Assembly: GCF_003515065.1 (NCBI RefSeq) | Contig: NZ_QXGH01000013.1 | Span: forward strand, 124,001-188,000 | Length of the DNA: 64,000 nt | Direction: 5' to 3' | Source of the DNA: Nocardioides immobilis | GTDB taxonomy: Bacteria; Actinomycetota; Actinomycetes; Propionibacteriales; Nocardioidaceae | Shown: piece after piece, positions 9,462-18,002 of the stretch | Layout of the letters: each line of letters starts with the position of its first letter | Numbering within the stretch: position 1 is the first letter of the stretch | Translations under genes and position numbers: made by a program | The notes under the pieces: model-generated | The model's input: the letters and a program-made list of their open reading frames with translations, nothing else | Told to the model about the DNA's origin: nothing | Databases searched by the model: none

Positions 9462-10459
9462 GCGGCCCTTCCGGGAGTGGAGTCGAGGAGGGTGAGCAGG
9501 GCCGACTCGAGGTCGGGTACGTCGACGCGCAGGTCGGCCGGGATCGAGCGCCCGGTGCCGACCAGCCACGCGCCGACATGGGCGATCGCCGTACGGTCGC
9601 CGCGAACGGCGACCTGGCCGCGGTCCCGCGTCACGCCGGCAACCCCCGGCAGGCGGTTGAGGGCCTGGAGGGCATCGGCAGTGCCGTGGGTCTCGTGACG
9701 GTCGCCAGACCGACCTCCTCGACCATCGAGGGCGTCGGCCAGGGCGAACCGGACGACCACCTCGCGGGCGTGCCGGGCGACCAGCTCGGCGGGAGTGCCC
9801 TGGTCGAGGACCTGGCCGTCGCTCATCGCGACCACCCGCTCGCAGAGCGCCTCGGCCTCGTCGAGCTCGTGGGTGACGAGGAGGACGGTGGTGCCGGCGT
9901 CGCGCAGCTGCGCCACGGCCGACCACACCTCGCGGCGCGCCGCGGGGTCGAGCCCCTGGGTCAGCTCGTCGAGGATCACCAGCCGGGCCCGGTTGAGCAG
10001 AGCCAGCACGAGGAACAGCCGCTGCCGCTCGCCACCGCTCAGTCCGGCGTACGGCGACCGCCGCTTGCCGGCGAGCCCGAACTGCTCGAGCAGCGCGCCC
10101 GTGTCGGTGGCTTGCGGGCCGGCGAAGAGGGTGACGGCCTCGGCGACGCGGAGCCGGTCCGGCAACCCGGAGCTCTGCAGCTGGCTGCCGATCTGCGGCC
10201 GGAGCCGGTCCGCGTCGTGGAAGGGGTCGAGGCCGAGCACCCGGATCTCGCCGGCGTCGGGGCGGCGCAGGCCCTGGAGGCACTCGACGGTCGTGGTCTT
10301 GCCGGCACCGTTGGCGCCGATCAGGCCGAGCACCTCGCCGGCCTGCACCTCGAGGTCGAGGCGATCGACGACGGTGCGGCCGCCGTACGACTTGGTGAGG
10401 CCGCGGACGGTGACGACCGGGTCGACGGGCTCGAAGGGGTGGAGGTCAGTGATGGTCAT
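9458..10459 (-). CDS. ABC transporter ATP-binding protein
   Basis: A 333-residue ATPase with Walker A GANGAGKTT, signature LSGGERQR, Walker B LVILDELTQGLDP (Glu present) and H-loop VTHELDEAE. A C-terminal extension of about 110 residues after the nucleotide-binding domain resembles the DrrA-type accessory region of drug and lipid exporters. It is the first gene of the operon ATPase, permease, kinase, regulator. The last base of its stop overlaps the permease start. Confidence 0.93.
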   Translation of the reverse strand: MTITDLHPFEPVDPVVTVRGLTKSYGGRTVVDRLDLEVQAGEVLGLIGANGAGKTTTVECLQGLRRPDAGEIRVLGLDPFHDADRLRPQIGSQLQSSGLPDRLRVAEAVTLFAGPQATDTGALLEQFGLAGKRRSPYAGLSGGERQRLFLVLALLNRARLVILDELTQGLDPAARREVWSAVAQLRDAGTTVLLVTHELDEAEALCERVVAMSDGQVLDQGTPAELVARHAREVVVRFALADALDGRGGRSGDRHETHGTADALQALNRLPGVAGVTRDRGQVAVRGDRTAIAHVGAWLVGTGRSIPADLRVDVPDLESALLTLLDSTPGRAA

Positions 10460-10520
10460 GCGTCCATCTCATCCGCCGCGACCCGACCTCCACATCGACC
10501 GGGAGGCAGAACCCCACCTC

Positions 10521-10536
10521 TGTCTGCGGACAGACA
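10521..10536. promoter_or_regulatory. 16-bp dyad in the divergent promoter region
   Basis: TGTCTG-CGGA-CAGACA is a perfect inverted repeat in the 117-bp gap between the leftward ABC/two-component operon and the rightward GAF/LuxR gene. It could be an operator for either regulator. Confidence 0.4.
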
Positions 10537-10576
10537 CGGCCCTGCCGGAACCGCCCGGAAGTCGTATCGTCGGCCC

Positions 10577-11392
10577 ATGGACAGCGACCGGACCGCCCCG
10601 TTGTGGGACGAGGCGCTGCGTCGGTTGCGTGCTGAGTCTGCGGTGTCGGTCGGGTTCGGTGGCGCTGTCGAAGGCACGACCGTGCGGATCCGCCACCTCG
10701 CCGGGGCGCGCACCGAGCTGCTGCGTGGGCTGCCCATCATGGCGGGGCGTGGGCTCGGCGGCCGCGCTTGGCGCGAGGTGCGGACGCTCGGCGTGGACGA
10801 CTACCGGTCGGCCACCGACATCTCCCACCACTACGACCGGCCGGTCGCCGCCGAGGGGTTGCGCGCCGTGGTGGCCGCGCCCGTCGTCGCGGCCGGAACG
10901 GTCCGAGGCGTGCTGTACGCCGGCGTGCGCGAGGCGATCCACCACGGGGATCGACTCCTGGACGCGGTCACCAGGTCGAGCCGGTGGCTGGCCGGCGAGC
11001 TCGCTGTCGAGGCCGAGGTGGAGCGACGCACCGCAGTGCGCACGGCGCGCCTGCAACGACTCGAGGCGGCTGCGGGCGAGCAGCTGCGGCTCGCGCACGC
11101 CGGGCTGCGGGAGCTCTACGGCACCGTCGCCGACCCCGAGGTCAAGCGCCGCCTCGGTGACCTGCTCGAGACCTTGACGCCCGGCACCCCTGACGCACCG
11201 GTGCTGAGCCGTCGCGAGCTCGACGTGCTCACCCAGGTCGCCACGGGAGCGACGTACGGCGAGGTGGCGGCGCGCCTGGGCCTGACCGCCTCCACGGTGA
11301 AGTCCTACATGCGCGACGTGCTGGTCCGGCTCGACGCACACTCCCGCCACGAAGCGGTCGTGGTCGCGAGGCGCCGCGGGCTCATCCCCTGA
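10577..11392 (+). CDS. GAF domain LuxR-type transcriptional regulator
   Basis: A 271-residue protein. Residues 15-150 look like a GAF sensor domain (VSVGFGGAVEGTTVRIRHLAGARTELL, VVAAPVVAAGTVRGVLYAG). A helical linker leads to a C-terminal LuxR helix-turn-helix (LSRRELDVLTQVATGATYGEVAARLGLTASTVKSYM). It resembles actinobacterial one-component regulators of the type often placed next to fatty-acid or aromatic CoA-ligase genes; the gene following it is an acyl-CoA synthetase. The ATG at 10577 is the first in frame. The ligand is unknown. It is divergent from the ABC operon. Confidence 0.85.
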   Translation: MDSDRTAPLWDEALRRLRAESAVSVGFGGAVEGTTVRIRHLAGARTELLRGLPIMAGRGLGGRAWREVRTLGVDDYRSATDISHHYDRPVAAEGLRAVVAAPVVAAGTVRGVLYAGVREAIHHGDRLLDAVTRSSRWLAGELAVEAEVERRTAVRTARLQRLEAAAGEQLRLAHAGLRELYGTVADPEVKRRLGDLLETLTPGTPDAPVLSRRELDVLTQVATGATYGEVAARLGLTASTVKSYMRDVLVRLDAHSRHEAVVVARRRGLIP

Positions 11393-11442
11393 CCCCCCAT
11401 CGGGGGGTGGGCACCCGGCCGGGGCCGGAGCACCATGGAGGG

Positions 11443-13061
11443 GTGACAGAGTCCTACGCAACCGGCGAGACCACGACGCCCCTGCTCGACGAGACCATCG
11501 GCGCGCGCCTGGAGCGCACGGTCGCAGCCCGGCCCGACGGCGAGGCGCTGGTCGAGGTCGCCACGGGGCGGCGCTGGACGTGGCGGGAGCTCAACCACGT
11601 CGTCGACGAGATCGCGCGGGGGCTGATCGCCTACGGGATCGAGGCAGGCGACCGGGTCGGGATCTGGGCGCCGAACTGCGCGGAGTGGACGATCGTGCAG
11701 TTCGCGACCGCGAAGATCGGCGCCGTCCTGGTGAACATCAACCCGGCCTATCGCACGCACGAGCTCGGCTACGCGCTGAACCAGTCGGGTGTGCGGTTGC
11801 TGCTCGCAGCCAGCAGCTTCAAGACCAGTGACTACCGCGCGATGGTCGAGGAGACCGCGTCGGACTGTCCGGCCCTCGAGCGGACGATCTACGTCGACAC
11901 CGACGACTGGGAGGTGCTCGTCACTGCCGGACAGGAGATGGCAGCGGATGTCGTCGACCGCCGCGCCCATACCTGAGCCCGGCCGACCCGATCAACATCC
12001 AGTACACGTCGGGCACCACGGGCTTCCCCAAGGGCGCGACGCTCAGCCACCGCAACATCCTCAACAACGGGTTCTTCGTGACCGAGCTGATCGGCTTCAC
12101 CGAAGCGGACCGGCTCTGCATCCCGGTGCCCTTCTACCACTGCTTCGGCATGGTGATGGGCAACCTCGGCTGCGTCACCCACGGCGCAACCATGGTGATC
12201 CCGGCGCCCGGCTTCGACCCGGCGATCACCCTGCAGACCATCCAGGACGAGCGCTGCACCGGGGTCTACGGCGTGCCGACGATGTTCATCGCCATGCAGA
12301 ACCACCCCGACTTCGCGTCGTACGACCTGTCCTCGCTGCGCACCGGGATCATGGCCGGCGCCGTCTGCCCGGTCGAGGTGATGAAGCGGTGCGTCAACGA
12401 CATGCACATGACCGAGGTGTCCATCGCCTACGGCATGACCGAGACGTCGCCGGTGTCCTGCCAGACCCGCAGCGACGACGACCTCGAGCGGCGTACGGCG
12501 ACGATCGGGCGGGCAGCACCGCACGTCGAGATCAAGATCGTGGACCCGGTGACCGGCGAGACCGTCGAGCGCGGGGAGACCGGGGAGTTCTGCACCCGCG
12601 GCTACTCGGTGATGCTCGGCTACTGGCAGGAGGAGGAGAAGACCGCCGAGGCGATCGATGCCGAGGGCTGGATGCACACCGGCGACCTTGCCGTGATGCG
12701 TGAGGACGGCTACTGCAACATCGTCGGCCGGATCAAGGACATGGTGATCCGCGGCGGCGAGAACATCTACCCCCGCGAGATCGAGGAGTTCCTCTACGGG
12801 CACCCCGACATCGAGGACGTCCAGGTGATCGGTGTCCCGGACGAGAAGTACGGCGAGGAGCTCTGCGCCTGGGTCAAGCTGCGTGCGGGCGCCCAGCCGC
12901 TCGACGCCGACGCGGTGCAAGAGTTCGCGACCGGGAAGCTCGCCCACTACAAGATCCCCCGCTACGTGATGGTGGTCGACGAGTTCCCGATGACCGTGAC
13001 CGGCAAGGTCCGCAAGGTGCAGATGCGGGAGGAGTCGGCGAAGGCACTCGGGCTCGCCTGA
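11443..13061 (+). pseudogene. acyl-CoA synthetase (AMP-binding), frameshifted
   Basis: Two overlapping frames together encode one AMP-forming acyl-CoA ligase of about 540 residues. The first part (GTG 11443, residues TESYATGETTTPLL to DVVDRRAHT) stops at 11974-11976. The rest continues in the -1 frame from about 11970 ([18 protein letters not shown]), carrying the P-loop [16 protein letters not shown], the GMTETSPVS motif, [12 protein letters not shown] and the C-terminal catalytic Lys in TGKVRKV. The join needs one extra base near 11960-11970, a GC-rich run (CCGCCGCGCCC). Everything else is intact and codon use is normal on both sides, so this is either a recent inactivating deletion or a base-call error. 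No programmed-shift heptamer is evident. Confidence 0.8.
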
Positions 13062-13104
13062 ATCTGGCGCGACGTCGGCTGGCGCCGTCCGGTAGGAATG
13101 GCGC

Positions 13105-14766
13105 GTGGACTCCATCTCCGGCCTCGCCGACGAATACCAGCAGTTCCGCTACCGCCAGAACCCGATGTGGGCGCACATGACGGGGGAGTACTCCGTCGCC
13201 GGCACCTACACCGACGTGAGCGCCGCCGGCGAGGAGGCAGCGGTTGCCGAGGCGCGGGAGTTCGCCGCCCGGGCGGAGGCGATCGCCGACGACGGGCTCG
13301 ACGAGCAGGAACGGCTGTCGCGGTCGATGCTGGTCTGGGACGCGACGTCGACGGCCGAGCTCGGCGCCCTGCGCTCGGCGGAGTACGGCGCCAACCCGAT
13401 CTTCGGGGCGCAGGCCTCGCTCGGGATGTTCCTGCCGAAGCTGTCGATCCCCACCCCTGAGGTGGCGGACGCGATGGTCGACAAGCTGCGCGGCGTCGCG
13501 TCCTACTTCACCGACCTCGCCGACCGGCACCGCGACGGCGTCGCCGCCGGCCGCACGCCGGCCGCGTTCGCGGCCGCCGACACGATCCAGCAGCTCGACG
13601 AGTGGCTCACCTCCCCGGTGGGCGAGGACCGGCTGCTCCGGATCGCGGCCACGCCGGACGGAGTCGACCGCGACGCCCTGGTCGCCCAGCTGCAGAAGGT
13701 GGTCGAGGACGAGGTCCGGCCGGCGTTGGCGACGTACCGGGCGGTGCTCTTCGACGATGTGATGCCCTCCGCCCGCGCGGACGAGAAGGTCGGCCTGCTG
13801 CACGTGCCCGGAGGTGAGGAGGCCTACGCGACGCTCACCCGCTACTACACGACCACCGACCTGACGCCGCAGGAGATCCACGAGATCGGGCTCGAGCAGG
13901 TGGCCGAGCTGGAGCGCCAGTACGCCGAGCTCGGGCCCGCCGTCGTCGGTACGGACGACGTGCCGGCGATCCTCGCGGCACTGCGCGACGACCCGGCGCT
14001 GCACCACACCGATGCCGACGACATCGTGGAGGCGTCGAAGGCCGCGATGGTCAAGGCGCGCGGCGTGATGGGGGACTGGTTCGGCCGGCTTCCGCAGTCG
14101 GACTGCGAGGTGGAGCCGACCACGAGCGGCGCGATCGCGTACTACTTCCGGCCCGCCATGGACGGCAGCCGGGGCGGCGTCTTCTTCATGAACGTGTCCG
14201 ACCCCGAGGGGTGGGGGCGCTACGAGATCGAGTCCACGTCGTACCACGAGGGCATCCCGGGGCACCATCTCCAGATCGCGATCGCCCAGGAGCTCGACGA
14301 CATCCCGGACTTCCGCAAGACCGCCTTCGTGACCGCCTACAGCGAGGGCTGGGGCCTCTACAGCGAGCGGCTCGCCGACGAGATGGGCCTCTACGGCTCC
14401 GCGCTGGACCGGATGGGCATGCTCGCCGCCGACTCGATGCGTGCCTGCCGGCTCGTCGTCGACACCGGCCTGCACGCCCTCGGCTGGACCCGCCAGCAGG
14501 CGATCGAATACCTGCTCGCGAACTCGGAGAAGTCGGTGGGCCACGCCACCGCCGAGATCGACCGGTACGCCGTCACGCCCGGCCAGGCGCTCTCCTACAT
14601 GATCGGCCGGCTCGAGATCCTCCGGATCCGCGAGGCCGCGCAGCAGCGGCAGGGCGACCGGTTCGACATCAAGGCCTTCCACGACGCGGTGCTCGAGTCG
14701 GGTGCCCTGCCGCTGTCGGTGCTGTCCGACCACGTGGCACGCCGCCTCGCCAAACTAACCGGTTAG
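13105..14766 (+). CDS. DUF885 family metallopeptidase-like protein
   Basis: A 553-residue protein of the DUF885 family. The likely zinc site is [14 protein letters not shown] (HExxxHH type), followed about 30 residues later by [17 protein letters not shown], which would supply the third ligand. It has no signal peptide, so it is cytoplasmic. The GTG start at 13105 has AGGAA eight bases upstream. Family members are thought to be peptidases but substrates are mostly unknown. A 16-bp palindrome overlaps its last codons and stop. It follows the frameshifted ligase by 43 nt. Confidence 0.85.
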   Translation: MDSISGLADEYQQFRYRQNPMWAHMTGEYSVAGTYTDVSAAGEEAAVAEAREFAARAEAIADDGLDEQERLSRSMLVWDATSTAELGALRSAEYGANPIFGAQASLGMFLPKLSIPTPEVADAMVDKLRGVASYFTDLADRHRDGVAAGRTPAAFAAADTIQQLDEWLTSPVGEDRLLRIAATPDGVDRDALVAQLQKVVEDEVRPALATYRAVLFDDVMPSARADEKVGLLHVPGGEEAYATLTRYYTTTDLTPQEIHEIGLEQVAELERQYAELGPAVVGTDDVPAILAALRDDPALHHTDADDIVEASKAAMVKARGVMGDWFGRLPQSDCEVEPTTSGAIAYYFRPAMDGSRGGVFFMNVSDPEGWGRYEIESTSYHEGIPGHHLQIAIAQELDDIPDFRKTAFVTAYSEGWGLYSERLADEMGLYGSALDRMGMLAADSMRACRLVVDTGLHALGWTRQQAIEYLLANSEKSVGHATAEIDRYAVTPGQALSYMIGRLEILRIREAAQQRQGDRFDIKAFHDAVLESGALPLSVLSDHVARRLAKLTG

Positions 14767-14768
14767 TT
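14753..14768. promoter_or_regulatory. perfect 16-bp palindrome, TetR-type operator candidate
   Basis: AACTAACCGGTTAGTT spans the stop codon of the DUF885 gene and lies about 70 nt upstream of the truncated sigma gene. Its AT-rich arms stand out from the surrounding GC-rich DNA. The symmetry suits a TetR or MarR dimer. No such regulator is adjacent. Confidence 0.45.
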
Positions 14769-14835
14769 AGCGGAACCGGACGCGGGGGCTCGCCGGTCTC
14801 TAGGGTGACCCGGAGACCAGGAGCCCGCCGCCAAC

Positions 14836-15096
14836 ATGGACTTCACGACGTACGTCGCTGAGCGCCGCACCCGCCTCGTGCGGACCGCGGTGCTGCTGGG
14901 CTGTCCGCGGGCGGACGCGGAGGACATCGTCCAGGCGGCGTTGTTGAAGTGCTACGGCTCGTGGCGGCGGGTCGCTCGTGCCGACCATCCCGATGCCTAT
15001 GTGCACCGGGTGCTGGTCGCCACGCTCGCCGACGCCCGTGCCCGGCGCTGGAACGGCGAGCTGCCGACCGAGACCCTGCCCGACGAGGCGCAGGCA
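14836..15096 (+). pseudogene. SigE-family ECF sigma factor, region 2 only
   Basis: From ATG 14836 about 85 residues match the N-terminal half of SigE-family sigma factors (VAERRTRLVRTAVLLGCPRADAEDIVQAALLKCY, region 2, then HPDAYVHRVLVATL). Region 4, needed for -35 recognition, is absent. Around 15090 the sequence passes in another frame into a membrane helix of the downstream partner. The intact paralogue at 22444-22938 shows what is missing: about 80 codons. An open frame continues to 15309 but is Arg-rich nonsense. It is best read as a deletion relic. Confidence 0.75.
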
Positions 15097-16191
15097 AACG
15101 ACGCCGATCACCCTGACCGGCCTGCCCGAGCCGAGGTCCCGCCGCTGGCCGGTGCTCGCCGCAGCCGCCGCGGTGGTGCTCGCGATCGGCGCGGGGATCC
15201 TCGTCGCCCAGCAGCTCGGCGACGACCCCCAGCCGGCGCCGCCGCCCGCGAACACCGACCGGGAGCCCAGTCGCGCTGCTCCAAGCCCGGGGCGTCACCG
15301 TCGAGGTAGTTCGCGTGGACCGCTGCGACCAGCCGCGGGGCTACGTGCTCAGCACAGAACCCAGCGCGGGCACGCGCCTCGAGTCCGGTGAGGACGTGTT
15401 CGTGAGGGTCACGGGCGGCCCGCCGCCGGCCGCGCGGTGCGTGGAGCCGACGGGCACGTGGCAGCAGGTGTTCGACCTCGTCCGGTTCGCGCGCGGCCTT
15501 GGCCCGACGCCTGATCTTGCCGGGGACGTCGCGCTCTCTGTCGGTGAGGACAGCCCCGTTCGCCTTTCGCCCGCCGAGGCGGAGGATCCGGACAACTGGG
15601 TCATCTGCGGCGACGACCAGTGCCACTCCGCCCTGGCGGCTCTCGAGGAGACCCTGACTGCACCGCGGCGGTTCCTCGCCGTGGACGAGGGCTCCCCTCG
15701 GCTGTGCCGGTTCGCCGAGGCACCGGGCGACCAGGCGCTGAGCGAACACGGTCCGTCCTACGTCTACGGCGACGAGCCGACCGATGGAGTCTTCTGCCCA
15801 CCGCTGCCCGTCCTCCAGGTCGGGTGGACGGGGGACTGGCGGATTGCCAGCATCCGGCTACGACCTCCTCACGCTGACTGGAGCCGACGCCGCGAGCAAC
15901 GAGGGTTGGCGTCTTCCCTGCCCGCGCTTCATGTCGGCACCCTGCCCCGAGTCCGCCGTGCAGATCCTCCGACGATACGAGGGCACGACGGTGCGGGTGC
16001 CGCTGCCGACCCGTTCGTGCTTCCACGGCAAGGGGCGGGTGTCGGCGGACCTCGCAACTCTGGCGCCGAACCATCTCGTGCGCGTCGATCGCCCCGGCAC
16101 CAGGCCCTGCCGCGACACCTCGCTGATCGAGCTCTTGTGCCCGCGCCCGACAGTAGTGACGCCATCTGACGCCAAAGATGGCTTGACATGA
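15091..16191 (+). pseudogene. PASTA-domain membrane protein, truncated and twice frameshifted
   Basis: Coding-like sequence with high GC at third positions runs through three successive frames. The first (about 15091-15263) encodes a transmembrane segment (RRWPVLAAAAAVVLAIGAGI). The second (about 15264-15845) encodes a PASTA-like domain (VALLQARGVTVEVVRV, then STEPSAGTRLESGEDVFVRV) and Cys-containing segments. The third (about 15846-16191) encodes a further conserved-looking tail ending at TGA 16189. Each switch is +1. The N-terminus was lost with the end of the sigma gene. The original protein was probably the membrane partner of that sigma factor. Confidence 0.65.
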
Positions 16192-16211
16192 CGTCACCAT
16201 GACGTCATCAT
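16157..16211 (+). promoter_or_regulatory. phased TGACGYCA array over a TTGACA promoter
   Basis: Four copies of an 8-bp box occur: TGACGCCA at 16157 and 16167, TGACGTCA at 16189 and 16200. Their starts are spaced 10, 22 and 11 bp, on one face of the helix. A consensus -35 TTGACA (16183-16188) and a -10 CATCAT (16206-16211), 17 bp apart, are embedded in the array. The predicted start falls on the ATG at 16219, so the mRNA would be leaderless. GCCATCT/AGATGGC (16161-16167 and 16176-16182) adds an inverted repeat. Confidence 0.65.
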
Positions 16212-16218
16212 GGTGCGC

Positions 16219-16758
16219 ATGGACATCACCCCGTACGTCGACAGCCTGCGGCGCGATCTGCTCGCAGCTGCCGAGAGCGCGGGCGAGGAGGCGCGGCAGA
16301 CCGCCGAGCGCCTCGGCTACGCCCTCGACCCGTCCGCCCGGCTCGCCCTGATGGAGGCGATCAGCCAGGCCGCCTCCGAGATCACCGCAGCGATGCCGGC
16401 CGGCAGCGTCGACGTACGGCTCGACGGCCGCGACCTCGACTTCGTCGTCCAGGCCCCGCCAGCCACCGCTCCCGCCCCGCCGCTTCCCCCTCCGCCGCCC
16501 GCCCCGCCGGCCCCCGGCGACGTCGAGGAGGGACTGGCGCGGATCACGCTGCGGATCCCCGACTCGGTGAAGACCAAGGCCGAGGACGCCGCGGCCGCCG
16601 CCGGTCAGTCCCTCAACACCTGGCTGGTCAACCTGGTGCGCTCAGCGACCAGCGACCGCGCCATCCATGTCGACGTGGACCTGTCCAGCCTGCCCTTCGG
16701 TGGCGACTTCCCGTTCGGCGGGAAGCGCGGCAACCGGCGCGTCACAGGCTGGCTCTGA
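16219..16758 (+). CDS. ribbon-helix-helix (HicB/CopG-like) DNA-binding protein
   Basis: A 179-residue protein. The N-terminal ~85 residues resemble the HicB-like antitoxin family (PYVDSLRRDLLAAAESAGEEARQTAERLG, then VDVRLDGRDLDFVV). A Pro-rich linker (PAPPLPPPPPAPPAPG) leads to a ribbon-helix-helix domain (RITLRIPDSVKTKAEDAAAAAGQSLNTWLVNLV). The Gly-rich tail carries a FGGDFPFGGKRG patch. ATG 16219 is preferred over 16210 because the promoter places the transcript start there. No HicA-like toxin is adjacent; the partner is a DUF4097 protein 31 nt downstream. The repeat array over its own promoter suggests autorepression. Confidence 0.8.
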   Translation: MDITPYVDSLRRDLLAAAESAGEEARQTAERLGYALDPSARLALMEAISQAASEITAAMPAGSVDVRLDGRDLDFVVQAPPATAPAPPLPPPPPAPPAPGDVEEGLARITLRIPDSVKTKAEDAAAAAGQSLNTWLVNLVRSATSDRAIHVDVDLSSLPFGGDFPFGGKRGNRRVTGWL

Positions 16759-16789
16759 CCTCCCCTCCCTTCGACCCAGGAGCAACCTC

Positions 16790-17608
16790 ATGACCGACTT
16801 CACCTTCGACACCCCCGAACCCGTCCAGCTCTACGTCGAGAACGGCAGCGGCGGCATCGATGTCACCGCCGCCGACGTCGCCCAGACCGAGGTGCGGATC
16901 GAGGGCAAGCACGCCGACCAGGTCCAGGTCGTCCACGACCGCGGCCATGTGAGCGTGATCGCCCCGAAGACCCGCGGGCTCTTCGGCGACCAGAAGCTCG
17001 ACATGGACATCGTGGTGCCGACCGACAGCTCCGTCGTCGCGAAGAGCGGCAGCGCCGATGTCCGGGTCTCGGGCCAGGTCGCGGCCGTCAAGGTCAAGTC
17101 CGGCTCCGGAGACGTCAGCCTCGAGCGCGTGACGGGCTCGGGCTCGATCGACACCGGCTCCGGCGACGTCGCCCTGGTCGAGGCCGCCGGCGAGCTGCGG
17201 GTGCGCAGCGGGTCGGGCGACATCGCCGCCGAGATCCTTGCGGCCGCCACCTCGATCTCGACCGGATCCGGTGACATCCGGGTGGAGCGCGCTGCCGGTC
17301 CGGTCGTGGTCAAGACCGGCTCCGGCGACCTCGACATCGCCCACGCCGAGGCCGACGTGACGATGACGACCGGCTCCGGCGACACCCTCATCCGGCAGGC
17401 CTCACGCGGCCGGATCACCAGCAAGGGCGCCTCCGGCGACGTCCGGATCGGCGTACCCGTCGGCACTCCCGTGTGGACCGACATCAGCACCGTGACCGGC
17501 ACCGTCAGCTCCGGGTTGGAGGGGGTCGGCGAGCCCGAGCCGGGCGCCGACTTCGTCGAGGTCCGCGCCAACACCGTGTCCGGTGACGTCCACCTCGTCC
17601 CCGCCTGA
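16790..17608 (+). CDS. DUF4097 beta-strand repeat protein
   Basis: A 272-residue protein built almost entirely of short beta repeats. GSGD recurs six times (for example SGSGDVSLERV, TGSGDIRVERA, TGSGDLDIAHA) with related ASGD and VSGD copies. This is the DUF4097 pattern, which probably forms a beta-helix. There is no signal peptide or membrane segment, so it appears cytoplasmic. AGGAG precedes the ATG at 16790. RHH-HicB-like plus DUF4097 pairs suggest a regulator with an effector or sensor, but the role is unknown. Confidence 0.85.
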   Translation: MTDFTFDTPEPVQLYVENGSGGIDVTAADVAQTEVRIEGKHADQVQVVHDRGHVSVIAPKTRGLFGDQKLDMDIVVPTDSSVVAKSGSADVRVSGQVAAVKVKSGSGDVSLERVTGSGSIDTGSGDVALVEAAGELRVRSGSGDIAAEILAAATSISTGSGDIRVERAAGPVVVKTGSGDLDIAHAEADVTMTTGSGDTLIRQASRGRITSKGASGDVRIGVPVGTPVWTDISTVTGTVSSGLEGVGEPEPGADFVEVRANTVSGDVHLVPA

Positions 17609-17696
17609 GCAAGCCCGATCAGGCAGCCGCCACTGTCGGTGGCGAATGCTTGAGTAGGACTGACGACCACGAGTCCCGCGAGAGGAGGAACCGACG

Positions 17697-17831
17697 ATGA
17701 TCGAACCGACGACAGAGCTCCGCGTGCGTCAGGAGATCGCCGAGCGGATCGCCCGAGCCGACCGACGCAGGGTCGCCGCCCGGACCAGGGCCAGCCGCCG
17801 CGCCCGGCGCGCGGGCCTCGACTCGCTCTGA
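17697..17831 (+). CDS. 44-residue Arg-rich small protein
   Basis: The ATG at 17697 is preceded by AGAGGAGGAA, one of the best ribosome sites in the window, at normal spacing. The product has an acidic N-terminus (MIEPTTELRVRQEIAERIARA) and then 12 Arg in about 20 residues, predicted as one basic amphipathic helix. It follows the DUF4097 gene by 88 nt after a short 6-bp hairpin (17628-17644). I do not recognise the family. Nucleic-acid or membrane binding is possible. Support comes from the ribosome site and codon pattern only. Confidence 0.55.
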   Translation: MIEPTTELRVRQEIAERIARADRRRVAARTRASRRARRAGLDSL

Positions 17832-18002
17832 CCGATCCCGCGGATGTCCCGACAATCCGGGCCGCGCTCATGGCAAGGTCTGCCCAGGTCTGATAACCCG
17901 GTGTCTGCGACGCAGCGGATCGATAACCGCGCACCTGACGTGTCGTTGAACACGGGAACCGAGGGAGCTCCCGGTGATCGGCGACGACGCGTCGGCGCCG
18001 CG

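Noticed and set aside
11940..11990. Programmed -1 frameshift in the acyl-CoA synthetase gene
   Set aside because: No slippery heptamer or downstream structure is evident, and such ligases are not known to use recoding.
17832..18002. Search for a gene or RNA between the small Arg-rich ORF and the siderophore gene
   Set aside because: I see no start with a ribosome site, no stable hairpin and no recognisable RNA in these 171 bases.
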